Source: Candidatus Planktophila lacus
Lineage (GTDB): Bacteria; Actinomycetota; Actinomycetes; Nanopelagicales; Nanopelagicaceae
Length of the DNA stretch: 64,000 nucleotides
Direction: 5' to 3'
Assembly: GCF_002287925.1 (NCBI RefSeq)
Contig: NZ_CP016769.1
Span: 930,001 to 994,000, forward strand
Shown: positions 41,947 to 51,034 of the stretch, in pieces
How positions within the stretch are numbered: position 1 is the first letter of the stretch
Layout: each line of letters opens with the position of its first letter
Position numbers and translations under genes: made by a program
The notes under the pieces: generated by a model
The model's input: only the letters and a program-made list of their open reading frames with translations
Database searches by the model: none
What the model was told of the DNA's origin: nothing

Positions 41947-41976
41947 AGGGTACGGATTTCGTACCCCTAGGGTCAA
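41947..41976 (-). promoter_or_regulatory. Predicted rplU promoter containing an inverted repeat
   Basis: On the minus strand TTGACC (41971-41976), an 18-base spacer and TACCCT (41947-41952) form a promoter-like pair. The 7-bp inverted repeat GGGTACG/CGTACCC (41948-41966) overlaps spacer and -10. Downstream the leader has a small GCCC/GGGC hairpin. The repeat could be an operator, or a terminator stem lacking a T tract. Confidence 0.45.
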
Positions 41977-41988
41977 ATTGAGGCTTTT

Positions 41989-44193
41989 CTAGGCGGTGAT
42001 GATCCCGCTGGAAGCAGCCCTGCGACGACGTCGCCCGGCTGGCTTGGCTTCTACTTCTACATCCTCATCTACCTCGGTTTTTGAAGACATTTCGGTATCT
42101 GTTTCTTCAGTATTTAGAGTTTCATGGAATTCATGTTCGGTTGCTTCAGATTCATCGGCATCGTCATGTGATGCTGATTGTGAATTTACTTGTGGCATCG
42201 GCGCCTTCATCTTTACCGGCTCCATATGGATATGAATTCCGCGGCCCGCACATGAATCGCAAGTTGTTGAGAAAGCTTCGATCAAACCTTGGCCAACGCG
42301 CTTACGTGTCATTTGTACCAAGCCAAGTGAAGTCACTTCTGCAACCTGATGCTTAGTGCGATCGCGACCAAGACATTCAACTAGGCGACGAAGAACTGCA
42401 TCACGGTTTGATTCAAGAACCATATCGATAAAGTCGATAACGATAATTCCGCCAAGGTCGCGCAAGCGAAGCTGGCGAGCAATTTCTTCGGCTGCTTCCA
42501 AGTTGTTCTTGGTAACAGTCTCTTCAAGGTTTCCACCCTTACCGATGAATTTACCGGTGTTAACGTCAATAACGATCATCGCTTCAGTGCGATCGATAAC
42601 TAGCGAACCACCTGATGGCAGATAGACCTTGCGGTCAAATGCCTTAGCCAGTTGTTCTTCAACGCGGAAGTCTGCGAATAGATCGCCTTTTCCGGTGTAC
42701 TTCTCAAGTTTAGTTACGAGTTCAGGAGCAATAGATCCGAGGTAAGAGCTGATCTCTTCCCAAGCCTCATTGCCTTGAATTGTAAGTTTACGGAAATCTT
42801 CATTGAAGATATCGCGGATAACGCGAACTGCAAGATCTGGCTCTGAGAGCAGAAGTGCCGGTGCGTGGAAATTTGGATTTTCAGATTTCTGATAGATATC
42901 TTCCCATTGTGCTTTTAGACGTGCGACATCGTTGGTGAGTTCTTCTTCGCTAACGCCTTCAGCAGCGGTGCGGACAATTACGCCAGCTTCTTCAGGGATT
43001 AAGTTCTTTAAGATCGCCTTGAGTCGGGTGCGCTCTGATTCAGGAAGGCGCTTTGAAATACCGCTCATTCCGCCGCCAGGAACATAGACAACATAACGGC
43101 CAGGAAGTGAGATCTGGCTAGTTAAGCGCGCACCCTTTTGACCGATTGGATCTTTGGTAACTTGTACAAGGACAGGTTGACCGGTCTTTAAAACCATTTC
43201 AATTTTACGTGGTTGAGTTTCAGAGATACCTGCAGCATCCCAATTAACTTCACCGGCATATAGAACTGCGTTGCGACCTTTGCCGATATCAACGAACGCC
43301 GCTTCCATAGATGGAAGAACGTTCTGTACGCGACCGAGATAAACGTTTCCGACATAAGAAACGTTGGCGTTACGGTTTACGTAGTGCTCAACCATGACTT
43401 TATCTTCGATAACTGCGATCTGAATGCGATCACCAATCTGGCGAACCACCATCTCGCGATCTACGTTTTCACGACGAGCCAAGAACTCTCCGTCAGTAAT
43501 GATTGTTCCGCGGCGACGATATGGCTCGCGATAATCTCCACGACTATCACCACGATTGTCATTGCGTCCGCCACGATCGCGATCGCGCCCACGGCTACGT
43601 GTTCCACGTTCGTTGCGCTCTGCGCGCGCAGGACGTTCGGTACGTTCGCGAACTTCGCGGACCTTAACAACTGTGATTACGCCATCTTCATCAACGGTCT
43701 CGCCAGGAGTTACACCCTCTCCAGTTGCACGGCGGCGACGACGGCGACGATGAGTTGTGCCTTCTGCAGAATCTTCGCTGGAATCCTCTGAACTATCTGT
43801 TCCTTCATCTGAAGCGTTAGCGTCGGCGCCATCTGCACCGGGCTTACGGCGACCGCGTCCACCACGACGGCGGCGACGATTGCGTCCACCACGGCCATCG
43901 GAATCTTCAGAGTCGTCAGAATCAGGCGCTGCTGCAGAAGTACTTACCTTCTCATCAGATCCGCTTTCGACTTCAACTTTCTTTGCGCTCTTCTTTGCTG
44001 CAGCCTTCGGTGCTTTCTCTTCTGGAGCAGCCTGAAAAATTGGGACAGGGATCGAAGGCGCTTTCTTCTTCGACTTGGTTTCAACCGCTTCTGTTTCGGG
44101 GGTTGTATCAACGGCTGCGCTTTGTTCGGCAGCTTTCTTCTTACTAATCTTTTTCACCGCACGTTTGCGCGGTGACTTTGGCTCAATCGCCAT
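41989..44193 (-). CDS. rne: Ribonuclease E/G
   Basis: Endoribonuclease for rRNA processing and mRNA decay. The 734 residues comprise a long low-complexity N-terminal region (about 1-225) with Lys/Ala-rich, acidic and Arg/Gly-rich blocks, an S1 domain (NVSYVGNVYLGRVQNVLPSMEAAFVDIG), the catalytic RNase E/G core (GGIIVIDFIDM with the catalytic Asp), and the zinc-link motif TCDSCAGRG. A short acidic tail follows. Actinobacterial RNase E typically has such N-terminal extensions, which are probably disordered RNA- or partner-binding regions. Confidence 0.95.
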   Translation of the reverse strand: MAIEPKSPRKRAVKKISKKKAAEQSAAVDTTPETEAVETKSKKKAPSIPVPIFQAAPEEKAPKAAAKKSAKKVEVESGSDEKVSTSAAAPDSDDSEDSDGRGGRNRRRRRGGRGRRKPGADGADANASDEGTDSSEDSSEDSAEGTTHRRRRRRRATGEGVTPGETVDEDGVITVVKVREVRERTERPARAERNERGTRSRGRDRDRGGRNDNRGDSRGDYREPYRRRGTIITDGEFLARRENVDREMVVRQIGDRIQIAVIEDKVMVEHYVNRNANVSYVGNVYLGRVQNVLPSMEAAFVDIGKGRNAVLYAGEVNWDAAGISETQPRKIEMVLKTGQPVLVQVTKDPIGQKGARLTSQISLPGRYVVYVPGGGMSGISKRLPESERTRLKAILKNLIPEEAGVIVRTAAEGVSEEELTNDVARLKAQWEDIYQKSENPNFHAPALLLSEPDLAVRVIRDIFNEDFRKLTIQGNEAWEEISSYLGSIAPELVTKLEKYTGKGDLFADFRVEEQLAKAFDRKVYLPSGGSLVIDRTEAMIVIDVNTGKFIGKGGNLEETVTKNNLEAAEEIARQLRLRDLGGIIVIDFIDMVLESNRDAVLRRLVECLGRDRTKHQVAEVTSLGLVQMTRKRVGQGLIEAFSTTCDSCAGRGIHIHMEPVKMKAPMPQVNSQSASHDDADESEATEHEFHETLNTEETDTEMSSKTEVDEDVEVEAKPAGRRRRRAASSGIITA

Positions 44194-44210
44194 GGCACCA
44201 AATCCTCTAT

Positions 44211-44359
44211 GCGTTTAAATAAACGCGCTCTGGCTTGTAGATACTCAACTAGCTAACGCCCCGAACGGGATGCGCACTTGGGTCAAATCCTTCAAGCAAA
44301 TCTCTGTGGGTACTTCTGTGTTAGTCCGCCGCTGGCTGTGTGCCGCGAATTGGTTCGCG
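44211..44359 (-). promoter_or_regulatory. rne leader with hairpins
   Basis: The 242-base gap between rodA and rne (44194-44435) contains CGCGAA-CCAA-TTCGCG (44344-44359) and GCGTTTA/TAAACGC (44211-44226, right before the ribosome site). RNase E controls its own mRNA through leader hairpins in Escherichia coli; a similar role here is a guess. I saw no small gene in this gap and no clear promoter. Confidence 0.35.
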
Positions 44360-44435
44360 AGCCGCGCTGAACTGTTGGGGTAAGTATGCCAGAAGATGGG
44401 GGTAAATCGCGAAATGAGCGGGGTTTGCGCCTGAA

Positions 44436-45596
44436 TTAGCCGCGGTGGCGAGCATTTACGTTTTGCAATAGACCGAAACCGATCATATTGGCGAACATGC
44501 TTGAGCCACCATAAGACAGGAATGGCAGCGGAACACCAGTCATAGGCATCATGCCTAAAGTCATACCAATGTTTTCAAATGTTTGAAATGCAAACCAAGC
44601 GATAACACCGGTGCAAACTAATTTTCCATAAGGGTCGCTAGATCTTCGGGCGATTCCAAATGCCCGCATCAAAATAATTAGATACAAGAGAATGATAAAT
44701 CCGCAGCCAAGAAAACCTAACTGCTCTCCAGCAACTGTGAAGATAAAGTCAGTTTGTTGTTCAGGAACGAAACGTCCATTTGTTTGTGGGCCGTTGAATA
44801 ATCCTGTGCCAAGTAATCCACCAGAGCCAACGGTGATTCGTGCCTGACGTAATTGGTAACCACTCCCCTGCGAATCTGCATTTGGATCAACAAAGGCCTG
44901 TAAGCGCTTTACCTGGTAATCATTAATAACACCGACTTGCACCGCTGCAAAACTGCCAACGATGGCAACAATGATTAATCCCGCAACCCAACGAAGTGGG
45001 GCGCCAGATACTGCAATGATTGTTACGACCGCGATACTAATAATAAAAACAGTTCCCATATCTGGTTGAGCCAGAATTAAGAGAACTGGAATTGCTGCAA
45101 TAACCAGCGCCTGCATAACATCTCTGTGGGAAGGCGCATCTGAGTCGTGGCTACGCTCAGATAAAATCATCGACATACCAACGATGATTGAAATCTTTGC
45201 CAGCTCTGCCGGCTGTACTTGGAATCCACCAGGTAGACCGATCCACGCGTTTGCACCATTTACTTCTTCGCCAATGCCTGGAATCAAAACCAGGGTAAGC
45301 CCAACAACGCCGCCGATCCATAAGAACGGCGTGTACGCGCGAATCAATCGGTAATCAATGATCGTGGTTCCCCAGGCAAGTAGCGAACCGATCAAAATAT
45401 TTACAACATGGCGCTTTAAGTAGTACTCGGGATCTAAACCATTTGCCGCATACCAATTTCGCGTTGCGGCATAAACCAAAAGAGTTCCGATCACCAACAA
45501 CGCAGCAACGGCAATTGTGAGGATTGGATCAAAACCGGCAAAAGCAGACGGGCGCTGAGCTTTTCGGTAGTTAATGCGCTGGGACATCAAGCTCAT
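44436..45596 (-). CDS. rodA: Rod-shape peptidoglycan glycosyltransferase RodA/FtsW family
   Basis: SEDS-family polymerase of lipid II for sidewall synthesis. The 386-residue protein has about ten membrane helices. SEDS motifs are visible in the middle (NGANAWIGLPGGFQVQPAELAKI), in the large extracellular loop (QLRQARITVGSGGLLGTGLFNGPQ) and near the end (MMPMTGVPLPFLSYGGSSMFANMIGFGLL). The start overlaps the pbp2 stop by 4 bases. Adjacent PBP2 and MreBCD define an elongasome operon, so RodA is more likely than FtsW. Confidence 0.95.
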   Translation of the reverse strand: MSLMSQRINYRKAQRPSAFAGFDPILTIAVAALLVIGTLLVYAATRNWYAANGLDPEYYLKRHVVNILIGSLLAWGTTIIDYRLIRAYTPFLWIGGVVGLTLVLIPGIGEEVNGANAWIGLPGGFQVQPAELAKISIIVGMSMILSERSHDSDAPSHRDVMQALVIAAIPVLLILAQPDMGTVFIISIAVVTIIAVSGAPLRWVAGLIIVAIVGSFAAVQVGVINDYQVKRLQAFVDPNADSQGSGYQLRQARITVGSGGLLGTGLFNGPQTNGRFVPEQQTDFIFTVAGEQLGFLGCGFIILLYLIILMRAFGIARRSSDPYGKLVCTGVIAWFAFQTFENIGMTLGMMPMTGVPLPFLSYGGSSMFANMIGFGLLQNVNARHRG

Positions 45597-47683
45597 TTGG
45601 CACCCTTAACTTTTGTTGCTGGGGAAATCTTCGGCAATCCTACGGGCGGAATTCCACTTGGGAACAAAATCTTCGCTGAACTTACCTTCGATCCCTCAAC
45701 GCCAAATAAAGTCTCGTAAATCTTGCGCGTTCCTACACCTGATACTGATGCACCAAAACCACCCTGGCTCACCATCATGACGACGGCAAATCTAGGTTTA
45801 TTGGTTGGACCGTAGGATGCAAACCAAGATGTATCTGCCTTCGCGCTGCCATTTGGATTGCGACCAAAAACTTGCGCTGTTCCGGTTTTTCCACTGATAG
45901 GAATCGGAAATGAGTTAAATGCTCCAGCACCAGTTCCACTGATTACAACTTCGCGAAGTGAACCATGAAGGAATTTAATCGTCTCCTTAGTTGCAGGAAT
46001 TACTCCTAATTTCTCTGGCTTAAACTCCTTGATTACGGTGCCATCAGTTTTCACAATTGCTTTGGCAATAGTTGGCTTCAAAATAGTTCCGCCATTGGCA
46101 ATCGCGGCGTACATCTGCGCCAGCTTTAGTGGAGATATAACTGTGTCGCCTTGGCCAATTGAGAAGTTAACTGCATCGCCTGCGCGAATCTTGTCGCCAT
46201 CTAAACAGTTTTCATATGCGAGTTGTACCAAGAACGCGGTTTGCTGACTCTTTGAGGCGCGCTCTTTGTAATTGCAATAGAAATCTTTATTCTGTTCATA
46301 CCAAGATTTACGCCATTCGCGATCTGCTAATCGTCCAGATGATTCAGATGGCAGGTCAATTCCCGTCTTTACGCCAACCTGAAATCCTTTTGCCGCGCTA
46401 AAGAAGTGGTCATTTGCATTTGATTTAGGTTTTAGGCCACCATCGCGAAGCCATTCATCAAAGGCGATGCGATACCAAATAGTGTCACAGGAAACCGCAA
46501 TCGCCTTTTTCATTGAAATTCGCCCCTGCGCTTTGCTTTCGAAGTTTTGAAAGGCGCGCGTGCCTACTTCAACTTGTGAAGGACAATCGTAAGAAGCGTT
46601 TAAGTCATAACCTGCATTGGCTGCAGCAACTGCTGAGACCGCTTTAAATGTTGACGCAGGGGCAAAAAGTCCTTGCAGCGCGCGTGAGAGCGCAGGTACG
46701 CCCGCCTTCTCGCTATACAAATTCTTTGCCTCAGCAACGGTCAGCCCGCGCTCAAATGCATTTGGATCGTAAGTCGGATGCGATGCAAGAGCGATTATCT
46801 GTCCGTTGCGAACATCCATTACAACTGCAGCGGCGCCATCTGATGGATACCCCATTGATCGCGCACGTCGCACTGCATCGGCTAGCGCCGTTTCGGCAGC
46901 GGCTTGAACGCGAACATCAATACTTGTTACTAGGTGATTTCCGCCAACTGGCTTTGAATTTTGAGTCGTACTTGTTACCGCTTCTTTACGATCAACAATT
47001 ACTGTCTTGATACCTGGCGATCCTCTTAAATATTCATCGTATTGAATCTCAAGTCCTGCTTTACCAATTGACTCAGATCTGAAATAACTTCTGCCGTTAG
47101 CGCCCGATAAATCTTCTTCTGTAAGCGGTCCGATGTAACCAAGTAAATGCGCAGCATTAGCGCCAGCGTTTCCTGGATAGTTTCTTATCGAAACCGGTGT
47201 TGCCGAGACTCCCGGATACTGGTCTGGACGTTCGACTATACGTAAGGCAAGTTCGGGATCGGCTTCCTTGGTTAGCGGAATCGGTTGGAAACGAGATCCG
47301 GTCCAGCATCCCGCACGTTCTCCCTTGGCCAGTTCTCCGCAAAGTCTGGTTCTTTGATAGATATCTCTATATTCAATCTTAAGTAAGGTAGAAAGACTTC
47401 GCAGAACTGCAACACCTTTATCTGACTGGCGATCCAATTTTGTGCGATCTACGGTGATAGCGACACCGACTCTGTTAAGTGCCAGTGGCACCCCCGATGA
47501 ATCAACTATTAACCCACGTGTTGCAGGCGTGACAACATCGCGACTTTGAATAGATAGTGCGGCATCACGGTATTTCGGACCTGCAGCAACCTGTAGGTAG
47601 AACAAACGTCCCATTAATCCAAATAGCAGAGAGAAGATAAAGATTTGTACAACTAAAAGGCTAAGTCGTGCGCGCTGATTCAT
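45593..47683 (-). CDS. mrdA: Penicillin-binding protein 2 (elongasome class B transpeptidase)
   Basis: Cross-links peptidoglycan in the sidewall as partner of RodA. The 696 residues start with a single membrane anchor (LLVVQIFIFSLLFGLMGRLFYL), then the pedestal/dimerisation domain, and the transpeptidase domain. Catalytic Ser344 and Lys347 are in APASTFK, followed by an SCD motif (SCDTIWYR) and KTGT (SGKTGTAQVFG). It overlaps mreD by 4 bases and rodA by 4 bases. Confidence 0.95.
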   Translation of the reverse strand: MNQRARLSLLVVQIFIFSLLFGLMGRLFYLQVAAGPKYRDAALSIQSRDVVTPATRGLIVDSSGVPLALNRVGVAITVDRTKLDRQSDKGVAVLRSLSTLLKIEYRDIYQRTRLCGELAKGERAGCWTGSRFQPIPLTKEADPELALRIVERPDQYPGVSATPVSIRNYPGNAGANAAHLLGYIGPLTEEDLSGANGRSYFRSESIGKAGLEIQYDEYLRGSPGIKTVIVDRKEAVTSTTQNSKPVGGNHLVTSIDVRVQAAAETALADAVRRARSMGYPSDGAAAVVMDVRNGQIIALASHPTYDPNAFERGLTVAEAKNLYSEKAGVPALSRALQGLFAPASTFKAVSAVAAANAGYDLNASYDCPSQVEVGTRAFQNFESKAQGRISMKKAIAVSCDTIWYRIAFDEWLRDGGLKPKSNANDHFFSAAKGFQVGVKTGIDLPSESSGRLADREWRKSWYEQNKDFYCNYKERASKSQQTAFLVQLAYENCLDGDKIRAGDAVNFSIGQGDTVISPLKLAQMYAAIANGGTILKPTIAKAIVKTDGTVIKEFKPEKLGVIPATKETIKFLHGSLREVVISGTGAGAFNSFPIPISGKTGTAQVFGRNPNGSAKADTSWFASYGPTNKPRFAVVMMVSQGGFGASVSGVGTRKIYETLFGVEGSKVSSAKILFPSGIPPVGLPKISPATKVKGAK

Positions 47684-48201
47684 ATCCGACTCTTAACATC
47701 AAAGAGCGCTTCATGAATTCTTGTAACAATCGGTAGTAGTAAAGGAGCGAGTGCTGCTGACCAGAAAGCAGAAGAGAACAGTGAGACAAAAATTGACCAA
47801 GTGCTGCCAATATCACTGCCAAGGAAGAGTCCAAGAATTAAGTAGATCAAGCGGATTACTACGACTGCTGCCGCGACTGTGAAGACCAATGAAATTGGAT
47901 TACCTCGGAAGTTATCGTCACCGTAACCAAGATAAGAGACTGCAAATCCTGCCAGGATCATTATCAAAGTCCACTGTCCCATAGGTCCTGACGCTGTTTG
48001 GGAAAGATCCATCAAGAGGCCGGCGCCAAAACCAGTTAGCGCTCCCATCTCAGGGGTGCCGAGTGCGGACCAGAGAAGTGCGAATATAAGAAATAATGAG
48101 AATCCCCCACCAAATAATTTAAATTGGCTAACCACGCTCTCTTGCAGAATGTAAATCAATGTAAATATTGGAAGTGAGATAAAGAATCTGCGGGCAAACA
48201 T
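47680..48201 (-). CDS. mreD: Rod shape-determining protein MreD
   Basis: Small integral membrane component of the elongasome. The 173-residue protein has about five hydrophobic helices; GFGAGLLMDLSQTASGPMGQWTLIMI resembles the MreD core. Sequence conservation in this family is low, so position between mreC and pbp2 is the main support. It directly abuts mreC. Confidence 0.9.
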   Translation of the reverse strand: MFARRFFISLPIFTLIYILQESVVSQFKLFGGGFSLFLIFALLWSALGTPEMGALTGFGAGLLMDLSQTASGPMGQWTLIMILAGFAVSYLGYGDDNFRGNPISLVFTVAAAVVVIRLIYLILGLFLGSDIGSTWSIFVSLFSSAFWSAALAPLLLPIVTRIHEALFDVKSRI

Positions 48202-49125
48202 TTATGGGGCTGGCGATTCTGATGGTTGAGCGTAGATAGTCACAGTTGGAACTGGCGTTGGAACTGGTGCTTTCGGCACAAGAGCATCGCGTGGATCCTC
48301 TTTTGGCGCTGATACAACAACTGCCACAGTGCTAAGTGAAGAGAAATTAACGTAGAGCTTGATGTCAGCAGTTTGGGTTACCGCACCTGCTGCATTATCT
48401 ACCGCGGTTACTTGGCCGATAGGAACGCCGGGAACAAATGGTCGATTGTTGACGCTGCCGCGAGCCAGAATTACATCGCCGACCTTAAGAGTGGTTTGGT
48501 TATCTAAAAGTTGAAGTACTGCTTTGGAGGTTCCTTGACCGCTTAATATTCCAATTTGTTGGCCGCCCGCGACTCTTGCTCCGACTTTAAATGCCGGATC
48601 GGTTGCCAGCTGCACCAGCGCGCTATTTGGATAAGAAATTTTCACAACGCCAACTAAACCTAGCCCAGTAATAACCGTCATATTCTGCCGAATACCGTTA
48701 TTAGTTCCGGCATCAATAGTGATTGTTTGGGTGAATGAAGAAGTAGATCCGAGTGAAATTACTTTGGCATTAACAACTTTATATTTTGCGGTTCCGGCTA
48801 GATCAAGCACTGACTTTAATTTTTCAAGCTCGGCATCTGCGTTCTTGCGATCAATTAGCTCTTTGCGCAATTTTTCATTGGTCGCCTTTAATCTCTCAAT
48901 TTCTCCGCGAGTGCGACCAAGTTGGGTTACATCAGAGAAGAAATTTCCAACCGGGCGAAAGATTGTGGCGGCAACTGATTGAACTGGTGAAAGCGCAGAT
49001 TGTGAACCGTTACGTAGCCCAGTTATCACCTGTACGCCACGCAGATCTAAAGTAATTAGAAAGAGCGCAGTAACAATAAGTGAAATGAGAAGGAGACGAC
49101 CGCGGTTGTCGCCGCCGCTACGCAT
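48202..49125 (-). CDS. mreC: Rod shape-determining protein MreC
   Basis: Bitopic protein connecting MreB to PBP2. The 307 residues have a short cytoplasmic N-terminus, one helix (LLLISLIVTALFLITL), a coiled coil (about 68-105) and the beta-domains with VISLGSTSSFTQTITIDAGTNNGI and GLVGVV. The C-terminal 40 residues are Pro/Ala/Val-rich and low-complexity. It is 9 bases after mreB. Confidence 0.94.
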   Translation of the reverse strand: MRSGGDNRGRLLLISLIVTALFLITLDLRGVQVITGLRNGSQSALSPVQSVAATIFRPVGNFFSDVTQLGRTRGEIERLKATNEKLRKELIDRKNADAELEKLKSVLDLAGTAKYKVVNAKVISLGSTSSFTQTITIDAGTNNGIRQNMTVITGLGLVGVVKISYPNSALVQLATDPAFKVGARVAGGQQIGILSGQGTSKAVLQLLDNQTTLKVGDVILARGSVNNRPFVPGVPIGQVTAVDNAAGAVTQTADIKLYVNFSSLSTVAVVVSAPKEDPRDALVPKAPVPTPVPTVTIYAQPSESPAP

Positions 49126-49134
49126 CTTTAAAGC

Positions 49135-50166
49135 CTATCGACGAGGCTCGGAGATCAAAACCTTTTCAAGGGCTTCGAACTCTTCAATGCACTTACCGGA
49201 ACCTTCAACAACTGCATCCAACGGACGGTCAGCGATATGAATTGGCATTCCGGTCTCTTTGCGAAGACGCTCATCTAGACCCTTAAGGAGCGCTCCTCCA
49301 CCAGTTAGAACAATTCCGCGATCCATAAGATCTGAAGAAAGTTCTGGTGGACATTTATCGAGCGTGCTCTTTACTGCGTTGATGATCGCGTTGACTGGCT
49401 CTTCGAGCGCTTTGCGAATTTCTGCAGCGGAAACAACGATTGTCTTTGGAAGTCCGGTTGCAAGATCGCGACCGCGGATTTCTGCATCGTTTTCACCTTG
49501 TAGTGGATATGCAGAACCAATCGCCATCTTGATTTCTTCTGCTGTGCGCTCACCAAGAAGAAGTGAGAATTCGCGCTTAACCCAGTTAATAATCGATTGA
49601 TCTAGCTCATCTCCACCAACGCGAATTGAAAGGGATGTAACGATTCCGCCCAATGAAATAACGGCAACTTCAGTTGTTCCGCCACCGATATCTACAACCA
49701 TATTTCCAGTTGGTTCGTGGATTGGAAGGCCCGCTCCGATTGCTGCTGCCATTGGCTCTTCAATGATGTAAACCTTGCGAGCACCTGCTGCATAACCAGC
49801 ATCTTTAACTGCGCGCTGTTCAACACCTGTGATACCTGAAGGAACGCAAACGACGATGCGTGGCTTTGCCAAGTAACGACGGCGGTGAACTTTCTGAATG
49901 AAGTACCGGAGCATGCGCTCGGTTGTATCGAAGTCTGCGATAACGCCATCTTTAAGGGGACGGATCGCAACAATATTTCCAGGTGTGCGACCAATCATCT
50001 TCTTGGCTTCAAGACCAACAGCAAGGATTCCGCCAGTGTCTTGGTTTACAGCAACTACTGAAGGCTCGTTTAGAACAATGCCACGACCACGTACGTAGAC
50101 CAGGGTGTTTGCAGTTCCCAAGTCAACGGCCATATCTCGGCCGATAAATGACATTTTATTACTCAT
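49135..50166 (-). CDS. mreB: Rod shape-determining actin homologue MreB
   Basis: Actin-like ATPase that guides sidewall synthesis. The 343 residues show [20 protein letters not shown] (phosphate 1), [19 protein letters not shown] (phosphate 2), [14 protein letters not shown], and [20 protein letters not shown] (adenosine site). GAAGGG precedes ATG 50166. Presence of the complete MreBCD-PBP2-RodA set implies rod-like or curved cells with lateral wall growth, unlike the polar growth of many Actinobacteria. Confidence 0.97.
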   Translation of the reverse strand: MSNKMSFIGRDMAVDLGTANTLVYVRGRGIVLNEPSVVAVNQDTGGILAVGLEAKKMIGRTPGNIVAIRPLKDGVIADFDTTERMLRYFIQKVHRRRYLAKPRIVVCVPSGITGVEQRAVKDAGYAAGARKVYIIEEPMAAAIGAGLPIHEPTGNMVVDIGGGTTEVAVISLGGIVTSLSIRVGGDELDQSIINWVKREFSLLLGERTAEEIKMAIGSAYPLQGENDAEIRGRDLATGLPKTIVVSAAEIRKALEEPVNAIINAVKSTLDKCPPELSSDLMDRGIVLTGGGALLKGLDERLRKETGMPIHIADRPLDAVVEGSGKCIEEFEALEKVLISEPRR

Positions 50167-50209
50167 GTTTAACCCTTCAGTTAATCGCTTTGCTTTGAAT
50201 TACTTGGAA

Positions 50210-50629
50210 TTACTTGCCGAAGAAAATTTCGATTTCGCGTGCTGCAGATTCTGGTGAATCAGAACCATGCACGATGTTCTGAACAACTTTTGTGCCTTGA
50301 TCGCGAGCTAGATCGCCGCGAATTGTTCCGGGCGCTGCAACCGTTGGATCAGTTACTCCAGCAAGGGAACGGAAACCTTCGATTACGCGATTTCCTTCGG
50401 CAACTATTGCAACGATCGGACCTGACATCATGAACTCAACTAGTGGTTCGAAAAATGGTTTGCCTTGATGTTCTGCGTAATGACGTTCGAGAAGTGCACG
50501 ATCTGCCTGCATCATCTTGAGCGCGGTTACAACATAACCTTTCTTCTCGATACGCGAAATAACTTCGCCTACCAATTGGCGGCGTACGCCATCTGGCTTT
50601 ACGAGGATCAAGGTCTTTTCTGTGCTCAC
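50210..50629 (-). CDS. ndk: Nucleoside diphosphate kinase
   Basis: Transfers the gamma-phosphate among nucleoside triphosphates. The 139-residue protein has [22 protein letters not shown], the catalytic histidine in [12 protein letters not shown], and RGDLA. The start is GTG 50629, six bases after a TAGACT box, with no Shine-Dalgarno, so a leaderless transcript is likely. It follows DUF4233, as usual in Actinobacteria. Confidence 0.97.
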   Translation of the reverse strand: MSTEKTLILVKPDGVRRQLVGEVISRIEKKGYVVTALKMMQADRALLERHYAEHQGKPFFEPLVEFMMSGPIVAIVAEGNRVIEGFRSLAGVTDPTVAAPGTIRGDLARDQGTKVVQNIVHGSDSPESAAREIEIFFGK

Positions 50630-50635
50630 CTGCCT

Positions 50636-50641
50636 AGTCTA
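50636..50641 (-). promoter_or_regulatory. Predicted -10 box (leaderless) of ndk
   Basis: TAGACT on the minus strand ends 6 bases before the GTG start. No good -35 hexamer was found at 16-18 bases. Confidence 0.4.
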
Positions 50642-50680
50642 TTAGGCATCTGGGTGTGTCCGCTCCATGGCTATTTCGCC

Positions 50681-51034
50681 CTACTTTTCATCGCCTTTGC
50701 GGTCGGCGGGGTTACCTTGCGCCAAAAGGGCGGCGCGGGCGGCCTCACCCTTACGGCCAACAATTATCGCCGCAATCCATAACCCCACGAACATGACATT
50801 AACAATCGCCATGGATGGAACAACAAAGCTATATGCAGCCATTGCGATCTGAAGAATTGAACCAAAGATCCAACCTGAGCGCTTCTTGAGAAGTCGAATT
50901 GCATAGATCATTAAAAACATAACTACTGCGCCATAAATTAAAGTCAGCGGCTCGCCGCTATCTTTCGCAAGCAACATTGCAAAACCCATAATCAAAAATT
51001 CCATGGAAAGCACAGCAGAACCAAGTACGCGCAT
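50681..51034 (-). CDS. DUF4233 small membrane protein
   Basis: A 117-residue protein with four hydrophobic helices (residues about 3-23, 28-47, 55-75, 77-94) and a charged C-terminal tail. It matches the actinobacterial DUF4233 family, which almost always sits between folC and ndk, as here. No function is known. The ATG overlaps the folC stop as TAATG. Confidence 0.85.
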   Translation of the reverse strand: MRVLGSAVLSMEFLIMGFAMLLAKDSGEPLTLIYGAVVMFLMIYAIRLLKKRSGWIFGSILQIAMAAYSFVVPSMAIVNVMFVGLWIAAIIVGRKGEAARAALLAQGNPADRKGDEK

